From an uncultured Actinomycetes bacterium (GTDB lineage: Bacteria; Actinomycetota; Thermoleophilia; Solirubrobacterales; 70-9), in assembly GCA_946886425.1 (NCBI GenBank), contig CAMPIP010000104.1, forward strand, positions 1 to 7,871: a DNA stretch of 7,871 nucleotides. Reading direction: 5' to 3'. Numbering within the stretch: position 1 is the first letter of the stretch; each line of letters starts with the position of its first letter. Below are positions 1-5,796 of the stretch, one piece after another. Under the pieces are notes generated by a model that worked only from the letters and a program-made list of their open reading frames with translations, was not told where the DNA came from and made no database searches. Position numbers and translations under genes: made by a program.

Positions 1-297
1 CTCCACGCCCGCACCAGCTTCCCCCAGGTCGAGACCTACATGATCGTCGCCCCGATCGAACGGCGGCCGGGGCGATTCCGCTACCGGGTCACCCTCGACC
101 CGCCGCCGATCGCCGGCGGGCTCGGCGCGATCAGCCGCGTCGAAGTCGACATCGGTCGCCGCTTCGGGCCCAACCGCAACCGCAGCTACGTCGCCGCCCG
201 CTGCTCCGACGGCGTCCTCGATACCCACGGCCGCTTCACCTTCGCCGACGGCACGATCATCGACGGCAGCGTCGAAAAGGCCTGCGGCGTCCGGTAG
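1..297 (+). CDS. C-terminal fragment of an unrecognised protein (5' end outside window)
   Basis: The reading frame is open from the first base and ends at TAG 295-297, giving the last 98 residues. The first internal ATG is at position 40, but the frame is protein-like upstream of it (LHARTSFPQVETY), so the gene very probably starts before the window. The fragment is rich in Arg, Gly and aromatic residues and looks like beta-strand-rich, non-membrane sequence. It has two cysteines, in ARCSDG and in KACGVR at the very end. The stretch around GRFTFADGTIIDGSV resembles the C-termini of secreted hypothetical proteins I recall from Solirubrobacterales; that is memory, not a search. No catalytic motif is visible and no function is assigned. 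A hairpin right after the stop suggests that it ends a transcript. Confidence 0.6.
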   Translation, partial: LHARTSFPQVETYMIVAPIERRPGRFRYRVTLDPPPIAGGLGAISRVEVDIGRRFGPNRNRSYVAARCSDGVLDTHGRFTFADGTIIDGSVEKACGVR

Positions 298-326
298 CCG
301 GCCGCCTTCCGCCCAAGGCCGCCGGC
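297..326 (+). terminator. Candidate intrinsic terminator of the first gene
   Basis: The arms at 297-308 and 315-326 can form 11 pairs with one C-C mismatch (303/320), around a 6-nt loop CCGCCC. The hairpin begins at the last base of the stop codon of the upstream gene. Only a weak T-containing tail (TTCCTAT) follows rather than a U-run, so termination may be inefficient or depend on other factors. It separates the first gene from the tRNA promoter. Confidence 0.45.
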
Positions 327-330
327 TTCC

Positions 331-336
331 TATACT
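331..336 (+). promoter_or_regulatory. Putative -10 box of the tRNA-Lys promoter
   Basis: TATACT matches the sigma-70-type -10 consensus at five of six positions. It lies 11 nt before the first base of the mature tRNA, as expected for a tRNA with a very short leader. No good -35 box is visible; the region where it should lie overlaps the GC-rich hairpin at 297-326. Confidence 0.45.
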
Positions 337-347
337 TGCCGTTCCCC

Positions 348-420
348 GGGCCGTTAGCTCAGTTGGTAGAGCAGGAGACTCTTAATCTCAAGGTCGTTGG
401 TTCGAGCCCAACACGGCCCA
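348..420 (+). tRNA. tRNA-Lys, anticodon CTT
   Basis: The 73-nt sequence folds into a full cloverleaf. The acceptor stem GGGCCGT (348-354) pairs with ACGGCCC (413-419). The D stem is GCTC (357-360) with GAGC (369-372). The anticodon loop is 379-385 with anticodon CTT at 381-383. The T stem GTTGG (396-400) pairs with CCAAC (408-412) around loop TTCGAGC. The discriminator base is A420, and CCA is not encoded. It reads AAG codons as lysine. The first pair of the anticodon stem would be G374-A390, a mismatch where E. coli tRNA-Lys has a G-U wobble; the other four pairs are canonical, so I take it as functional. Confidence 0.97.
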
Positions 421-444
421 TCCTCGCTGGACCCGGCCTCGCCG

Positions 445-1020
445 TCAGGACGCGGCGATCGCCCGCGGCTCCGGCGCCGCCACCGCGCAGGCCTTCCCCT
501 CTGAAAACCCCTCGGGGGCGATGTCGAGGGCGAGGTTGACCCGGGCGCGGTTGTTCTCCCAGGCGATCATGTGGACCAGCTCCAGCGTCCCCTTGACCCC
601 AAAGCGCTCGCGCACCCGGGCCATCAGCTCGTCGTCCACCTGACCGGGGGTCACCGACATCCCGGTCGCCAGGTCGATCACCAACAGCTCGTCCTCGCTG
701 AACAGGCCCGACTCGTGCGCGCTCGACAGCGCCAGCAGCTTCTCGTCGCTGAGGCCGGAGCGGCGCGCGAACTCGGAGCCGATGTCCATGCAGAACTCGC
801 AGCCGACCAGCGTCGCCGCCCGCAGCACCGCCAGTTCGGTGAGGACCTTCGGCACCCGCTTGCCGCGCTCGGCGGCGCGGTTGTAGCGCATGTAGTCCAG
901 CATCAGCCGCGGGTGCTGCGCGTAGACCCGGGCCGACTTCATCTCGCGCCCGTAGGCGATCCGGCCACCGCGGGCGACAGCGCCGCCGAAAGCTCCTTGG
1001 CGCGGCTCGATCCTCGACAT
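445..1020 (-). CDS. Carboxymuconolactone decarboxylase / AhpD-fold family protein
   Basis: The 191-residue, all-alpha, soluble protein belongs to the CMD/AhpD-like family, whose members include gamma-carboxymuconolactone decarboxylases and thiol peroxidases such as AhpD. The signature is C74-E-F-C77 after the helix ELAVLRAATLVG, which gives the CxxC redox pair of AhpD-type enzymes. The histidine four residues after the second Cys in classical AhpD is absent (Gly here), so peroxidase activity is not certain. The helix LVHMIAWENNRARVNLALDI (about 148-167) is typical of the C-terminal half of the fold. The ATG at 1018-1020 is chosen over the longer frame starting at 1068 because AGGAGGT lies 6 nt upstream. 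The gene is divergent from a MocR-type regulator, which may control it (inference). The substrate is unknown. Confidence 0.85.
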   Translation of the reverse strand: MSRIEPRQGAFGGAVARGGRIAYGREMKSARVYAQHPRLMLDYMRYNRAAERGKRVPKVLTELAVLRAATLVGCEFCMDIGSEFARRSGLSDEKLLALSSAHESGLFSEDELLVIDLATGMSVTPGQVDDELMARVRERFGVKGTLELVHMIAWENNRARVNLALDIAPEGFSEGKACAVAAPEPRAIAAS

Positions 1021-1026
1021 CGTCCT

Positions 1027-1033
1027 ACCTCCT
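1027..1033 (-). promoter_or_regulatory. Strong Shine-Dalgarno site deciding the CMD/AhpD-like start
   Basis: On the minus strand AGGAGGT lies 6 nt before the ATG at 1020. It fixes the start of the AhpD-like gene and argues against the 16-residue extension to 1068, which would run back through the intergenic promoter region. Confidence 0.8.
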
Positions 1034-1057
1034 CTGCCTGGTCTGGGGGCGACGGAC

Positions 1058-1085
1058 GTTATGGGCAAAGTGGCACCTTTGTAAG
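1058..1085 (-). promoter_or_regulatory. Candidate promoter of the CMD/AhpD-like gene
   Basis: On the minus strand CTTACA (1085-1080, 4/6 match to TTGACA) is separated by 16 nt from CATAAC (1063-1058, 4/6 match to TATAAT). This puts transcription start near 1050 and leaves a leader of roughly 30 nt that contains the strong Shine-Dalgarno site. The match is moderate and is proposed by eye only. Confidence 0.35.
1066..1081. promoter_or_regulatory. Inverted repeat, possible operator in the divergent spacer
   Basis: CAAAG (1066-1070) and CTTTG (1077-1081) form a perfect 5-bp inverted repeat around the 6-nt centre TGGCAC. It lies between the candidate -35 and -10 boxes of the AhpD-like gene and 15 bp before the start codon of the MocR-type regulator. 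This is where a self-regulating MocR factor would be expected to bind. A tandem TCCAA-TCCAA (1087-1096) lies next to it and runs into the regulator's ATG. Binding is inferred from position only. Confidence 0.3.
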
Positions 1086-1095
1086 GTCCAATCCA

Positions 1096-2535
1096 ATGCC
1101 TAAAGAGGGCTCCACTTCTCTACCGACCGCGTCGCCTGAGCTGCTCGTCCCACGCTGGGACGGTGGTCGGCGCCGGGCTCGCCTGGAGAGCCGCCTGCGC
1201 GACTCGATCCGCGCCGGCCGGCTGCGGCCAGGGACGCGGCTGCCGTCCTCGCGGGCCCTGGCGAGCGAGCTCGGGGTCTCGCGCCGGCTCGTCGTCGAGG
1301 TCTACGAGCAGCTGGCGGCGGAGGGCTACCTGCTCGCCCGCCGCGGCTCTGGCACCCGGGTCTCGCCGGCGGCGCGGCGGGGAAGCGCCAGCGAGCCCGT
1401 CGAGCCGGTGCCGCCACCCGTCGCCGGGATCGACCTCTTCGCCGGCGCCCCCGACCTCTCCCTGTTCCCCCGCCGCGCCTGGGGCCGGGCGCTGCGCCGC
1501 GCCCTCGCCGAGCTGCCGGACAAGCGCCTCAGCTACGGCGAGCTGGCCGGGACCACCGAGTTGCGGATCGCCCTCGCCGAGCACCTCGGCCGCGTCCGGG
1601 CCGCCGACGCCGACCCGAACCGGATCGTCGTCACCGCCGGCTACCAGCAGGGGCTGCGGATCTTCTGCCAACTGGTGCGCGCCCGCGGCGGCCGGCGCGT
1701 CGCCGTCGAGGACCCGGGCTATCCGGTCGCCGGCTGGACGATCGAAGCGGAGGGCCTCGAGGTGCTCCCGATCTCGATCGACGATGCCGGCATCGACGTC
1801 CGGGCCCTCGCCGCCTCGGCTGCCGACGCCGTCGTCGTCACCCCCGCCCACTCGCTGCCGCTCGGCGCCGTTCTGGCCCCCGAGCGGCGGCGGCAGCTGG
1901 TCGAGTGGGCGCGCGAGCGCGGGGCGCTGGTGCTCGAGGACGACTACGACGCGGAGCTGCGCTACGACCGCGGTCCCGCCGGCAGCCTGCAGGGCCTCGC
2001 CCCCGACGTGGTCGTCCTCGCCGGCAGCGCTTCCAAGACCCTCGCCCCGGCGCTGCGCCTGGGCTGGCTCTGCCTGCCGCCCGAGCACGTCGCGATCGCG
2101 ATCACCGCCCGGGCCGGCGCCGACGGCGGTGGGCCTCGGGTCGAGGAGTGGGCCCTCGCCGAGCTGATCTCCAGCGGCGCCTTCGACCGCCACCTGCGCG
2201 CCGCCCGGCAGCGCTACCGCGAGAAGCGCCAGGTCCTCCTCGAGGCCCTCGAGGCGGCGCTGCCCGCGACGCGGGTCCGCGGCATCGCCGCCGGCCTGCA
2301 CCTCGTCCTCGAACTCCCGCCCGGCGCCGACGAGGACGCGGTCGTTGCCGGGTCGGCGGCTGCCGGGGTCCACGTCAACGGGCTAGGCGTCTTCACCCGG
2401 AAGCAGCGGCAACCGCCGGGGTTGGTGCTCGGTTACGGCCTGCCGAGCGAGGGGGAACTGCGCCGGGCCGTCGCGGCGATCGCCGCGACCCTCGGGGCCG
2501 ACGGAGCTAGCCGCCGACGGACGGGGCGCCGGTGA
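1096..2535 (+). CDS. MocR/GabR-type GntR-family transcription factor with aminotransferase-like domain
   Basis: The 479-residue protein has the MocR architecture. An N-terminal GntR winged helix (about 20-92; RAGRLRPGTRLPSSRALASE, then the recognition region GVSRRLVVEVYEQLAAEGYL) is joined by a Pro/Glu-rich linker (about 93-112) to a fold-type I PLP domain. PLP-binding features are present: D282-D-Y-D285 followed by AELRYDR, and ASKT with the Schiff-base lysine at K314, followed by LAPALRLGWL. Such proteins usually act as PLP- or amino-acid-responsive regulators rather than enzymes. The ATG at 1096 is chosen because the winged helix begins shortly after it; the same frame runs back to 571 through the antisense of the neighbouring gene. 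AAGG at 1083-1086 is a weak, rather distant ribosome site. A variation is PAHSLPLG where many relatives have a PxHQ(F/Y)PxG motif. The effector is unknown. The 3' end overlaps the next, convergent gene by 29 nt. Confidence 0.92.
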   Translation: MPKEGSTSLPTASPELLVPRWDGGRRRARLESRLRDSIRAGRLRPGTRLPSSRALASELGVSRRLVVEVYEQLAAEGYLLARRGSGTRVSPAARRGSASEPVEPVPPPVAGIDLFAGAPDLSLFPRRAWGRALRRALAELPDKRLSYGELAGTTELRIALAEHLGRVRAADADPNRIVVTAGYQQGLRIFCQLVRARGGRRVAVEDPGYPVAGWTIEAEGLEVLPISIDDAGIDVRALAASAADAVVVTPAHSLPLGAVLAPERRRQLVEWARERGALVLEDDYDAELRYDRGPAGSLQGLAPDVVVLAGSASKTLAPALRLGWLCLPPEHVAIAITARAGADGGGPRVEEWALAELISSGAFDRHLRAARQRYREKRQVLLEALEAALPATRVRGIAAGLHLVLELPPGADEDAVVAGSAAAGVHVNGLGVFTRKQRQPPGLVLGYGLPSEGELRRAVAAIAATLGADGASRRRTGRR

Positions 2536-3307
2536 GCGGGTTGGGAATCGACTGCCCTTCCGATTTCGCTTTCTTTTCCGCTTTCTTGACTTCGCCGTCG
2601 AATTTTTCGAATTCGCGGGCGCGTTTTTCGGTCTGCTCGAGTTCGTTGCCGAGGTTTTCCCGTTCGAACTTGGTGTTCGCGAAGGCTTCCGCCTTTTTCT
2701 GGGATTGCTTGGCGCCCGCGTAGTCGAAGGCGTAGAGCTGGTAGGTCGCCAGCGTGCTCAGGGTGCCGATGCTCGGACGCTGCTGGGCGACGATCCGCTG
2801 CGCGTCTCGAGCGGCCTGGATATTGGTTTTGATTTCGTTGTTGTTGCGCGCGGTTTCCGCCAGCGTGAAGAGAGTCCGGGCGACGGACTGGGCCAGACCG
2901 GGGCTCGGTTCGGTGGTTGCCCGCAGGTATTTGTCCCACGCTTCGCTGCCGAGCTCGAGCTGGGCCCGCCCCTCCGGGGTGACCACGGCGGCGCCGGTTT
3001 CCGGGTCGAATTCGACCATCGCGTTGCCGGCGTTGATCCGGGACTTGGTCAGGTTCGCCAGCAGGTCCGGGTTCTGCGGATCTTTCTTCACCTTCTGTTC
3101 GGCCCTTTCGGCCTGTTCTACGAAGGCGTCGCTGGCGCCGTTGCTACTGCCGCTGTTGACGATTTCGCCGAGGTTGAAGGGACCGACGACGAGCAGGAGA
3201 CTGGCGCCCATCAGCAGGGCAAGGATCGCGTAGACGACCCTGACGACGTTCTTGCGCCGTCCCCGGATGTCGAAGACCATCCGCCGCTCGTCACCGCTCG
3301 ATGCCAT
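2507..3307 (-). CDS. Membrane-anchored TPR-like protein, last gene of the tat operon
   Basis: The 266-residue protein has a basic N-terminus (RGRRKN, 15-20) and one hydrophobic helix (about 21-42), predicting cytoplasm-in topology with the bulk outside. The external part is helical with TPR-like segments at about 59-95, 117-152 and 182-212; the clearest is GTLSTLATYQLYAFDYAGA. A highly charged Lys/Glu-rich segment (about 222-250) and a flexible Pro/Gly tail ending NPLTGAPSVGG follow. The chosen ATG is 15 nt after the tatC stop; the tatC TAG is part of a TAGGAG ribosome site 12 nt before it. An alternative start is Met10 (3280), with no visible ribosome site. Function is unknown; its place after tatC suggests a role at the envelope, possibly in protein export or assembly. 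The Lys/Glu-rich end is more A/T-rich than its surroundings. Confidence 0.82.
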   Translation of the reverse strand: MASSGDERRMVFDIRGRRKNVVRVVYAILALLMGASLLLVVGPFNLGEIVNSGSSNGASDAFVEQAERAEQKVKKDPQNPDLLANLTKSRINAGNAMVEFDPETGAAVVTPEGRAQLELGSEAWDKYLRATTEPSPGLAQSVARTLFTLAETARNNNEIKTNIQAARDAQRIVAQQRPSIGTLSTLATYQLYAFDYAGAKQSQKKAEAFANTKFERENLGNELEQTEKRAREFEKFDGEVKKAEKKAKSEGQSIPNPLTGAPSVGG

Positions 3308-3322
3308 CCGCCCAGTTCGCTC

Positions 3323-4087
3323 CTACGTCGAGGGCTCCGCCATGCTTCCCGACTGCCGCGGCCGCCCAAAGGCCCGTGCGAGCAAGATACTCAACTCGTA
3401 CAGAACAAGCAGCGGCACCATCTCGATCAGCATCGAGATCGGGTCGACCCCGGGGAGCGCGGCGGCGAGGACGGCTATCGCCAGATAGGCGTAGCGGCGG
3501 TTGGCGGTCAGCTGCTCGACTCTGACGATGCCGAGGCGGGTAACCGCGAGGATCGCCAGCGGCAGCTGAAAGATCAGCGCGCAGGCGATCTCGGTGGTCG
3601 CGAAGAAGCTGTAGTAATCGCGAGCCCGGACCTGGATGTTGAACTGGCTGTCGTTGAAGTTGAGCAGGAAGTTGACGGCGGCCGGCATCACCACGAAGTA
3701 GGCGAAGGCCAGCCCGGCCACGAAAAGAAACGGGAAGAGCAGGAGCAGCGGCAGGATCACCCGCTTCTCGGCGCTGCTGAAGGCGGGCAGGACGTAGGCG
3801 TAGAGCTGGTGCAGGAAGAGCGGCAGGCAGAGCACCAGGGCGCCGTAGACGGCGACCGTGATCGTCGTCGTGAAGGGCTCGGTGACGCCGAAGGTGATCA
3901 GCTTGTCGTGGTCGTCGGGCAGCGGGCCGGACGCCACTTCGAGGAGCACCTGGTTCTGCCAGAAGCAGACCGCGAGAGCGGCGACGAAGACGCCGATGCA
4001 GACGAACAGCCGGCCGCGGAGCTCGTCGAGGTGCTCGACGACGGTGAGGCGATCCTCGTGGGATACCGCCTTGACGCGGCGGGCCAT
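3323..4087 (-). CDS. tatC: Sec-independent protein translocase subunit TatC
   Basis: TatC is the multi-spanning receptor that binds twin-arginine signal peptides and, with TatA-type subunits, exports folded proteins across the cytoplasmic membrane. The 254-residue product has the family's N-terminal signature EHLDELRGRL (18-27), the periplasmic-loop motif PAFSSAEKR with the conserved acidic E107, IFQLPLAIL in the fourth helix (172-180), and DPISMLIEMVPLLVLYELSI near the C-terminus (215-234). Six hydrophobic segments are seen at about 27-43, 72-92, 112-136, 160-183, 199-213 and 216-237. The ATG at 4085-4087 is chosen over the longer frame because the extra residues are low-complexity and overlap tatA; GAGG near the tatA stop may serve as ribosome site. 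It lies 13 nt after tatA and 15 nt before the TPR-like gene. Confidence 0.97.
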   Translation of the reverse strand: MARRVKAVSHEDRLTVVEHLDELRGRLFVCIGVFVAALAVCFWQNQVLLEVASGPLPDDHDKLITFGVTEPFTTTITVAVYGALVLCLPLFLHQLYAYVLPAFSSAEKRVILPLLLLFPFLFVAGLAFAYFVVMPAAVNFLLNFNDSQFNIQVRARDYYSFFATTEIACALIFQLPLAILAVTRLGIVRVEQLTANRRYAYLAIAVLAAALPGVDPISMLIEMVPLLVLYELSILLARAFGRPRQSGSMAEPST

Positions 4088-4100
4088 CGCGGCGCTTGCC

Positions 4101-4343
4101 TCAGGCCGACTTGTTGCGGACGGCCTCGGCCTCGGAGCTCTTCTCGGTGCCGTGTGACTCCGAGGCGGCCAGTCGCCGCTTCTCGTCCTCCTCGTCGTCG
4201 TGCTCGCCGGAGATCGAGCCTTTGAACTCGCGGATCCCCTTGCCAAGCGAGCGCCCGAGCTCCGGTAGGCGCTTCGGGCCGAAGACCAGCAGGGCGATGA
4301 TCAGGACGATGGCGATCTCGAGAGGGCCGATGTTTCCGGGCAT
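4101..4343 (-). CDS. tatA: Sec-independent protein translocase subunit TatA
   Basis: The 80-residue protein has the TatA plan: a short N-terminal membrane helix (about 6-20, GPLEIAIVLIIALLV), the hinge FGPKRLPELG (21-30), an amphipathic helix (about 25-42, RSLGKGIREFKG), and a polar acidic tail with DDEEDE (49-54). TatA oligomers form the protein-conducting element recruited by substrate-bound TatC. I choose the ATG at 4341-4343 because family members begin just before the membrane helix; the longer frame to 4388 adds 15 residues unlike TatA. No good ribosome site precedes 4343: GGAG lies too far away at about 18 nt. No separate TatB is visible, so this may be a minimal TatAC pair or TatB may lie elsewhere. 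It is the first gene of tatA-tatC-TPR. Confidence 0.95.
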   Translation of the reverse strand: MPGNIGPLEIAIVLIIALLVFGPKRLPELGRSLGKGIREFKGSISGEHDDEEDEKRRLAASESHGTEKSSEAEAVRNKSA

Positions 4344-4398
4344 CCATCCATGGTAACGAGGCTCCAGAGCGGCCGGGCCAGCGCCCAATTTGTGCTTT

Positions 4399-4426
4399 TA
4401 GATACTCGGTAGTGGGGTTTTGTCCT
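4399..4426 (-). promoter_or_regulatory. Candidate promoter of the tatA-tatC-TPR operon
   Basis: On the minus strand AGGACA (4426-4421, 4/6 match to TTGACA) and TATCTA (4404-4399, 3/6 match to TATAAT) are separated by 16 nt. They lie in the only A/T-rich patch of the 141-bp spacer between tatA and the zinc-ribbon gene. The predicted leader is about 50 nt. I see no comparably good box pair for the divergent + strand gene. Confidence 0.35.
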
Positions 4427-4440
4427 CGGCCCGCCCCGAA

Positions 4441-4465
4441 ACTCCGGATCAAGTCGGCCCGGAGT
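4441..4465. promoter_or_regulatory. Inverted repeat upstream of the zinc-ribbon gene
   Basis: ACTCCGG (4441-4447) and CCGGAGT (4459-4465) are perfect 7-bp inverted arms around an 11-nt centre. They end 19 nt before the preferred ATG at 4485. The arms could form an RNA hairpin in the leader or a palindromic protein site. If translation instead begins at GTG 4464, the right arm would cover that start codon. Function is unproven. Confidence 0.35.
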
Positions 4466-4484
4466 GGGTTCGATATGCAAGGAG

Positions 4485-4820
4485 ATGAGGGAGCCCAGTC
4501 AGGACAAGACCCAGCAGGCGCCGGCGGCGCTGCACGTCTGCCCGGAGTGCGGTTCCTGCCTGGTTCAGCCGACCTGCTGGGAGCAGGCTGGGGACCGTGC
4601 CCACTGGCGGGTCTGGCGGCGCTGCCCGGAGTGCGAGTGGTCCTGCGAGAGCGTCCACGGCGAGACCGAGATCGACGCCTTCGACGAGCAGCTCGACATC
4701 GGCGCCGACGAGCTTGTCGAAGAGCTGCGGGAACTGGAGCGCGCCAACTTCGTCGACATGGTCGAGGCCTTCGTCACCGGCCTTCACGCCGATTTGATCG
4801 CCGCCGACGACTTCCGCTGA
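4485..4820 (+). CDS. Small zinc-ribbon-like protein with two CPEC motifs, function unknown
   Basis: The 111-residue soluble protein has CPEC at 19-22 and again at 47-50, a CxxC-X24-CxxC spacing that suggests a structural zinc ribbon. Three additional cysteines (in GSCL, PTCW and WSCE) lie in or beside it. Tryptophans cluster in the intervening loop (WRVWRRCPECEW). The second half is an acidic helical region (FDEQLDIGADELVEELRELE, then NFVDMVEAFVTGLHADLI) ending ADDFR. I recall similar uncharacterised proteins in Solirubrobacterales and related groups, from memory only. The start is uncertain: ATG 4485 has AAGGAG directly against it with no spacing, and GTG 4464 (118 residues) has no ribosome site. 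It stands alone on the + strand, divergent from tatA and ending 10 nt from the convergent prenyl synthase gene. A nucleic-acid or protein-binding role is possible but unproven. Confidence 0.82.
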   Translation: MREPSQDKTQQAPAALHVCPECGSCLVQPTCWEQAGDRAHWRVWRRCPECEWSCESVHGETEIDAFDEQLDIGADELVEELRELERANFVDMVEAFVTGLHADLIAADDFR

Positions 4821-4830
4821 CCGCGCCGCC

Positions 4831-5796
4831 TCAGCTGTAGCGCTGGACTACGCCGTCAGCCACCAGGCGGAGCAGCTCGGCCTGTTCGGGCTCGAAGCCG
4901 CCGCCGGCGAGGCGCAGTTTCGCCGCCGCCACCATCTCCAGGGCTCGCCCCCGCACCGTCTCGAGCGCGCCGGTGGCCGCGATCCGGTCGCAGATCGCCG
5001 CGGCGCTGGCGGCGTCGAGGGCGCGGAGGTCGAGGGCGCGGAGGTCCGGGTCGGCGGCGGCGGCCTCGATCAGGGGCAGCGTCACGGTGCCGTCGAGCAG
5101 GTCGGTTCCCCGCGCCTTGCCGGTCCGCTCGACGGGACCGGCGACGTCGAGCACGTCGTCGAGCAGCTGGAAAGCGAGTCCGATCTCGGCGCCGAACTCC
5201 CCCAGGGCCGGTTCGTCGCGGCCGAGCAGACAGGCGCATTCGAACAGGGCAGCGGTCTTCAGCCGGCAACGTTCGAGGTACCGCTGCTCGGAGATGCCGG
5301 TGTCGAAAGCGTCGTGGCGCTGGGCCAACTCGCCCCGGGCGAGGGCTACCGAGGCGGACGCGAGCAGGGAGACCGAGCGGCTGTCGCCGTTGTCGGCGAG
5401 CAGGGCGAAGGCGCGCGAGAGCAGCAGATCGCCGGTGGCGGTGGCGCGGTCGCGGCCGGCGAGGGCGGCAACCGTCGGCTGACCGCGGCGCAGCGGCGCG
5501 TCGTCGAGGACGTCGTCGTGAACGAGCGTCGCCATGTGGACCAGCTCGGTCGCGGTGGCGGCCCGGACCGCCCGCGCGTCGCCGCCGGCGCCGGCGCAAA
5601 GCAGGACGAGCATCGGCCGCATCCGCTTTCCCCCCGCGGCCAGGGTTGCCCCCGCGTCGGCGGCGAGGGTCTCTCCGTGCTCGGCGATCGACCCGCGCAG
5701 CAGCTCCTCGACCTCGCCCAACCGGGCCGGCAGCCAGCGGCTCGAAGCGTCCAGGACCGCCGTCACCGGCGGCGGCACGGCGGAGTGCCGCGTCAC
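4831..5796 (-). CDS. Long-chain polyprenyl diphosphate synthase (probably menaquinone side chain)
   Basis: This trans-isoprenyl diphosphate synthase adds IPP units to an allylic diphosphate to make a polyprenyl chain. The 321-residue product shows GGKRMRP (55-61), the first Asp-rich motif DDVLD (94-98, in LVHDDVLDD), GDLLLSRAF (122-130), K180-T, and the second Asp-rich motif DDVLD (213-217, in FQLLDDVLD), followed by GTDLLDGTVTLPLI. Alanine at the fifth position before the first motif, rather than a bulky aromatic, fits a long-chain enzyme; exact length cannot be read. The GTG start at 5794-5796 overlaps the menG TGA (GTGA), implying translational coupling; no separate ribosome site is seen. 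GTGs at 5778 and 5766 are alternatives. Being next to menG and qcrBC, it most likely supplies the menaquinone tail. Residues 251-260 are a duplicated DLRAL. Confidence 0.93.
   Translation of the reverse strand: MTRHSAVPPPVTAVLDASSRWLPARLGEVEELLRGSIAEHGETLAADAGATLAAGGKRMRPMLVLLCAGAGGDARAVRAATATELVHMATLVHDDVLDDAPLRRGQPTVAALAGRDRATATGDLLLSRAFALLADNGDSRSVSLLASASVALARGELAQRHDAFDTGISEQRYLERCRLKTAALFECACLLGRDEPALGEFGAEIGLAFQLLDDVLDVAGPVERTGKARGTDLLDGTVTLPLIEAAAADPDLRALDLRALDAASAAAICDRIAATGALETVRGRALEMVAAAKLRLAGGGFEPEQAELLRLVADGVVQRYS
5015..5044. repeat. Perfect 15-bp tandem duplication inside the prenyl synthase gene
   Basis: TCGAGGGCGCGGAGG occurs twice head to tail (5015-5029 and 5030-5044). In the protein it gives DLRAL-DLRAL (residues 251-260), a surface-like loop/helix between the second Asp-rich motif and the C-terminus. 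The reading frame is kept. Confidence 0.9.

Noticed and set aside
336..539. 67-residue + strand open frame across the tRNA gene
   Set aside because: Its N-terminal part (PLAQLVEQETLNLKVVGSSP) is the usual false translation of a tRNA gene, and the rest is antisense to the AhpD-like gene.
571..1095. N-terminal 175-residue extension of the MocR frame
   Set aside because: It is antisense to the AhpD-like gene and has low-complexity His/Arg/Gln composition; the winged-helix domain begins just after the ATG at 1096.
1120..2373. 417-residue minus-strand open frame opposite the MocR gene
   Set aside because: It is a GC-rich shadow frame, full of Gly/Arg/Asp repeats with no family motif, while the + strand encodes a complete recognisable protein.
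2705..4225. 506-residue + strand open frame opposite the TPR-like, tatC and tatA genes
   Set aside because: It has shadow composition (many Gly, Arg, Asp, Gln, His) and crosses three well-supported minus-strand genes.
4821..4830. Possible terminator between the convergent zinc-ribbon and prenyl synthase genes
   Set aside because: Only 10 nt separate the two stop codons and I see no convincing hairpin with a T-run there.
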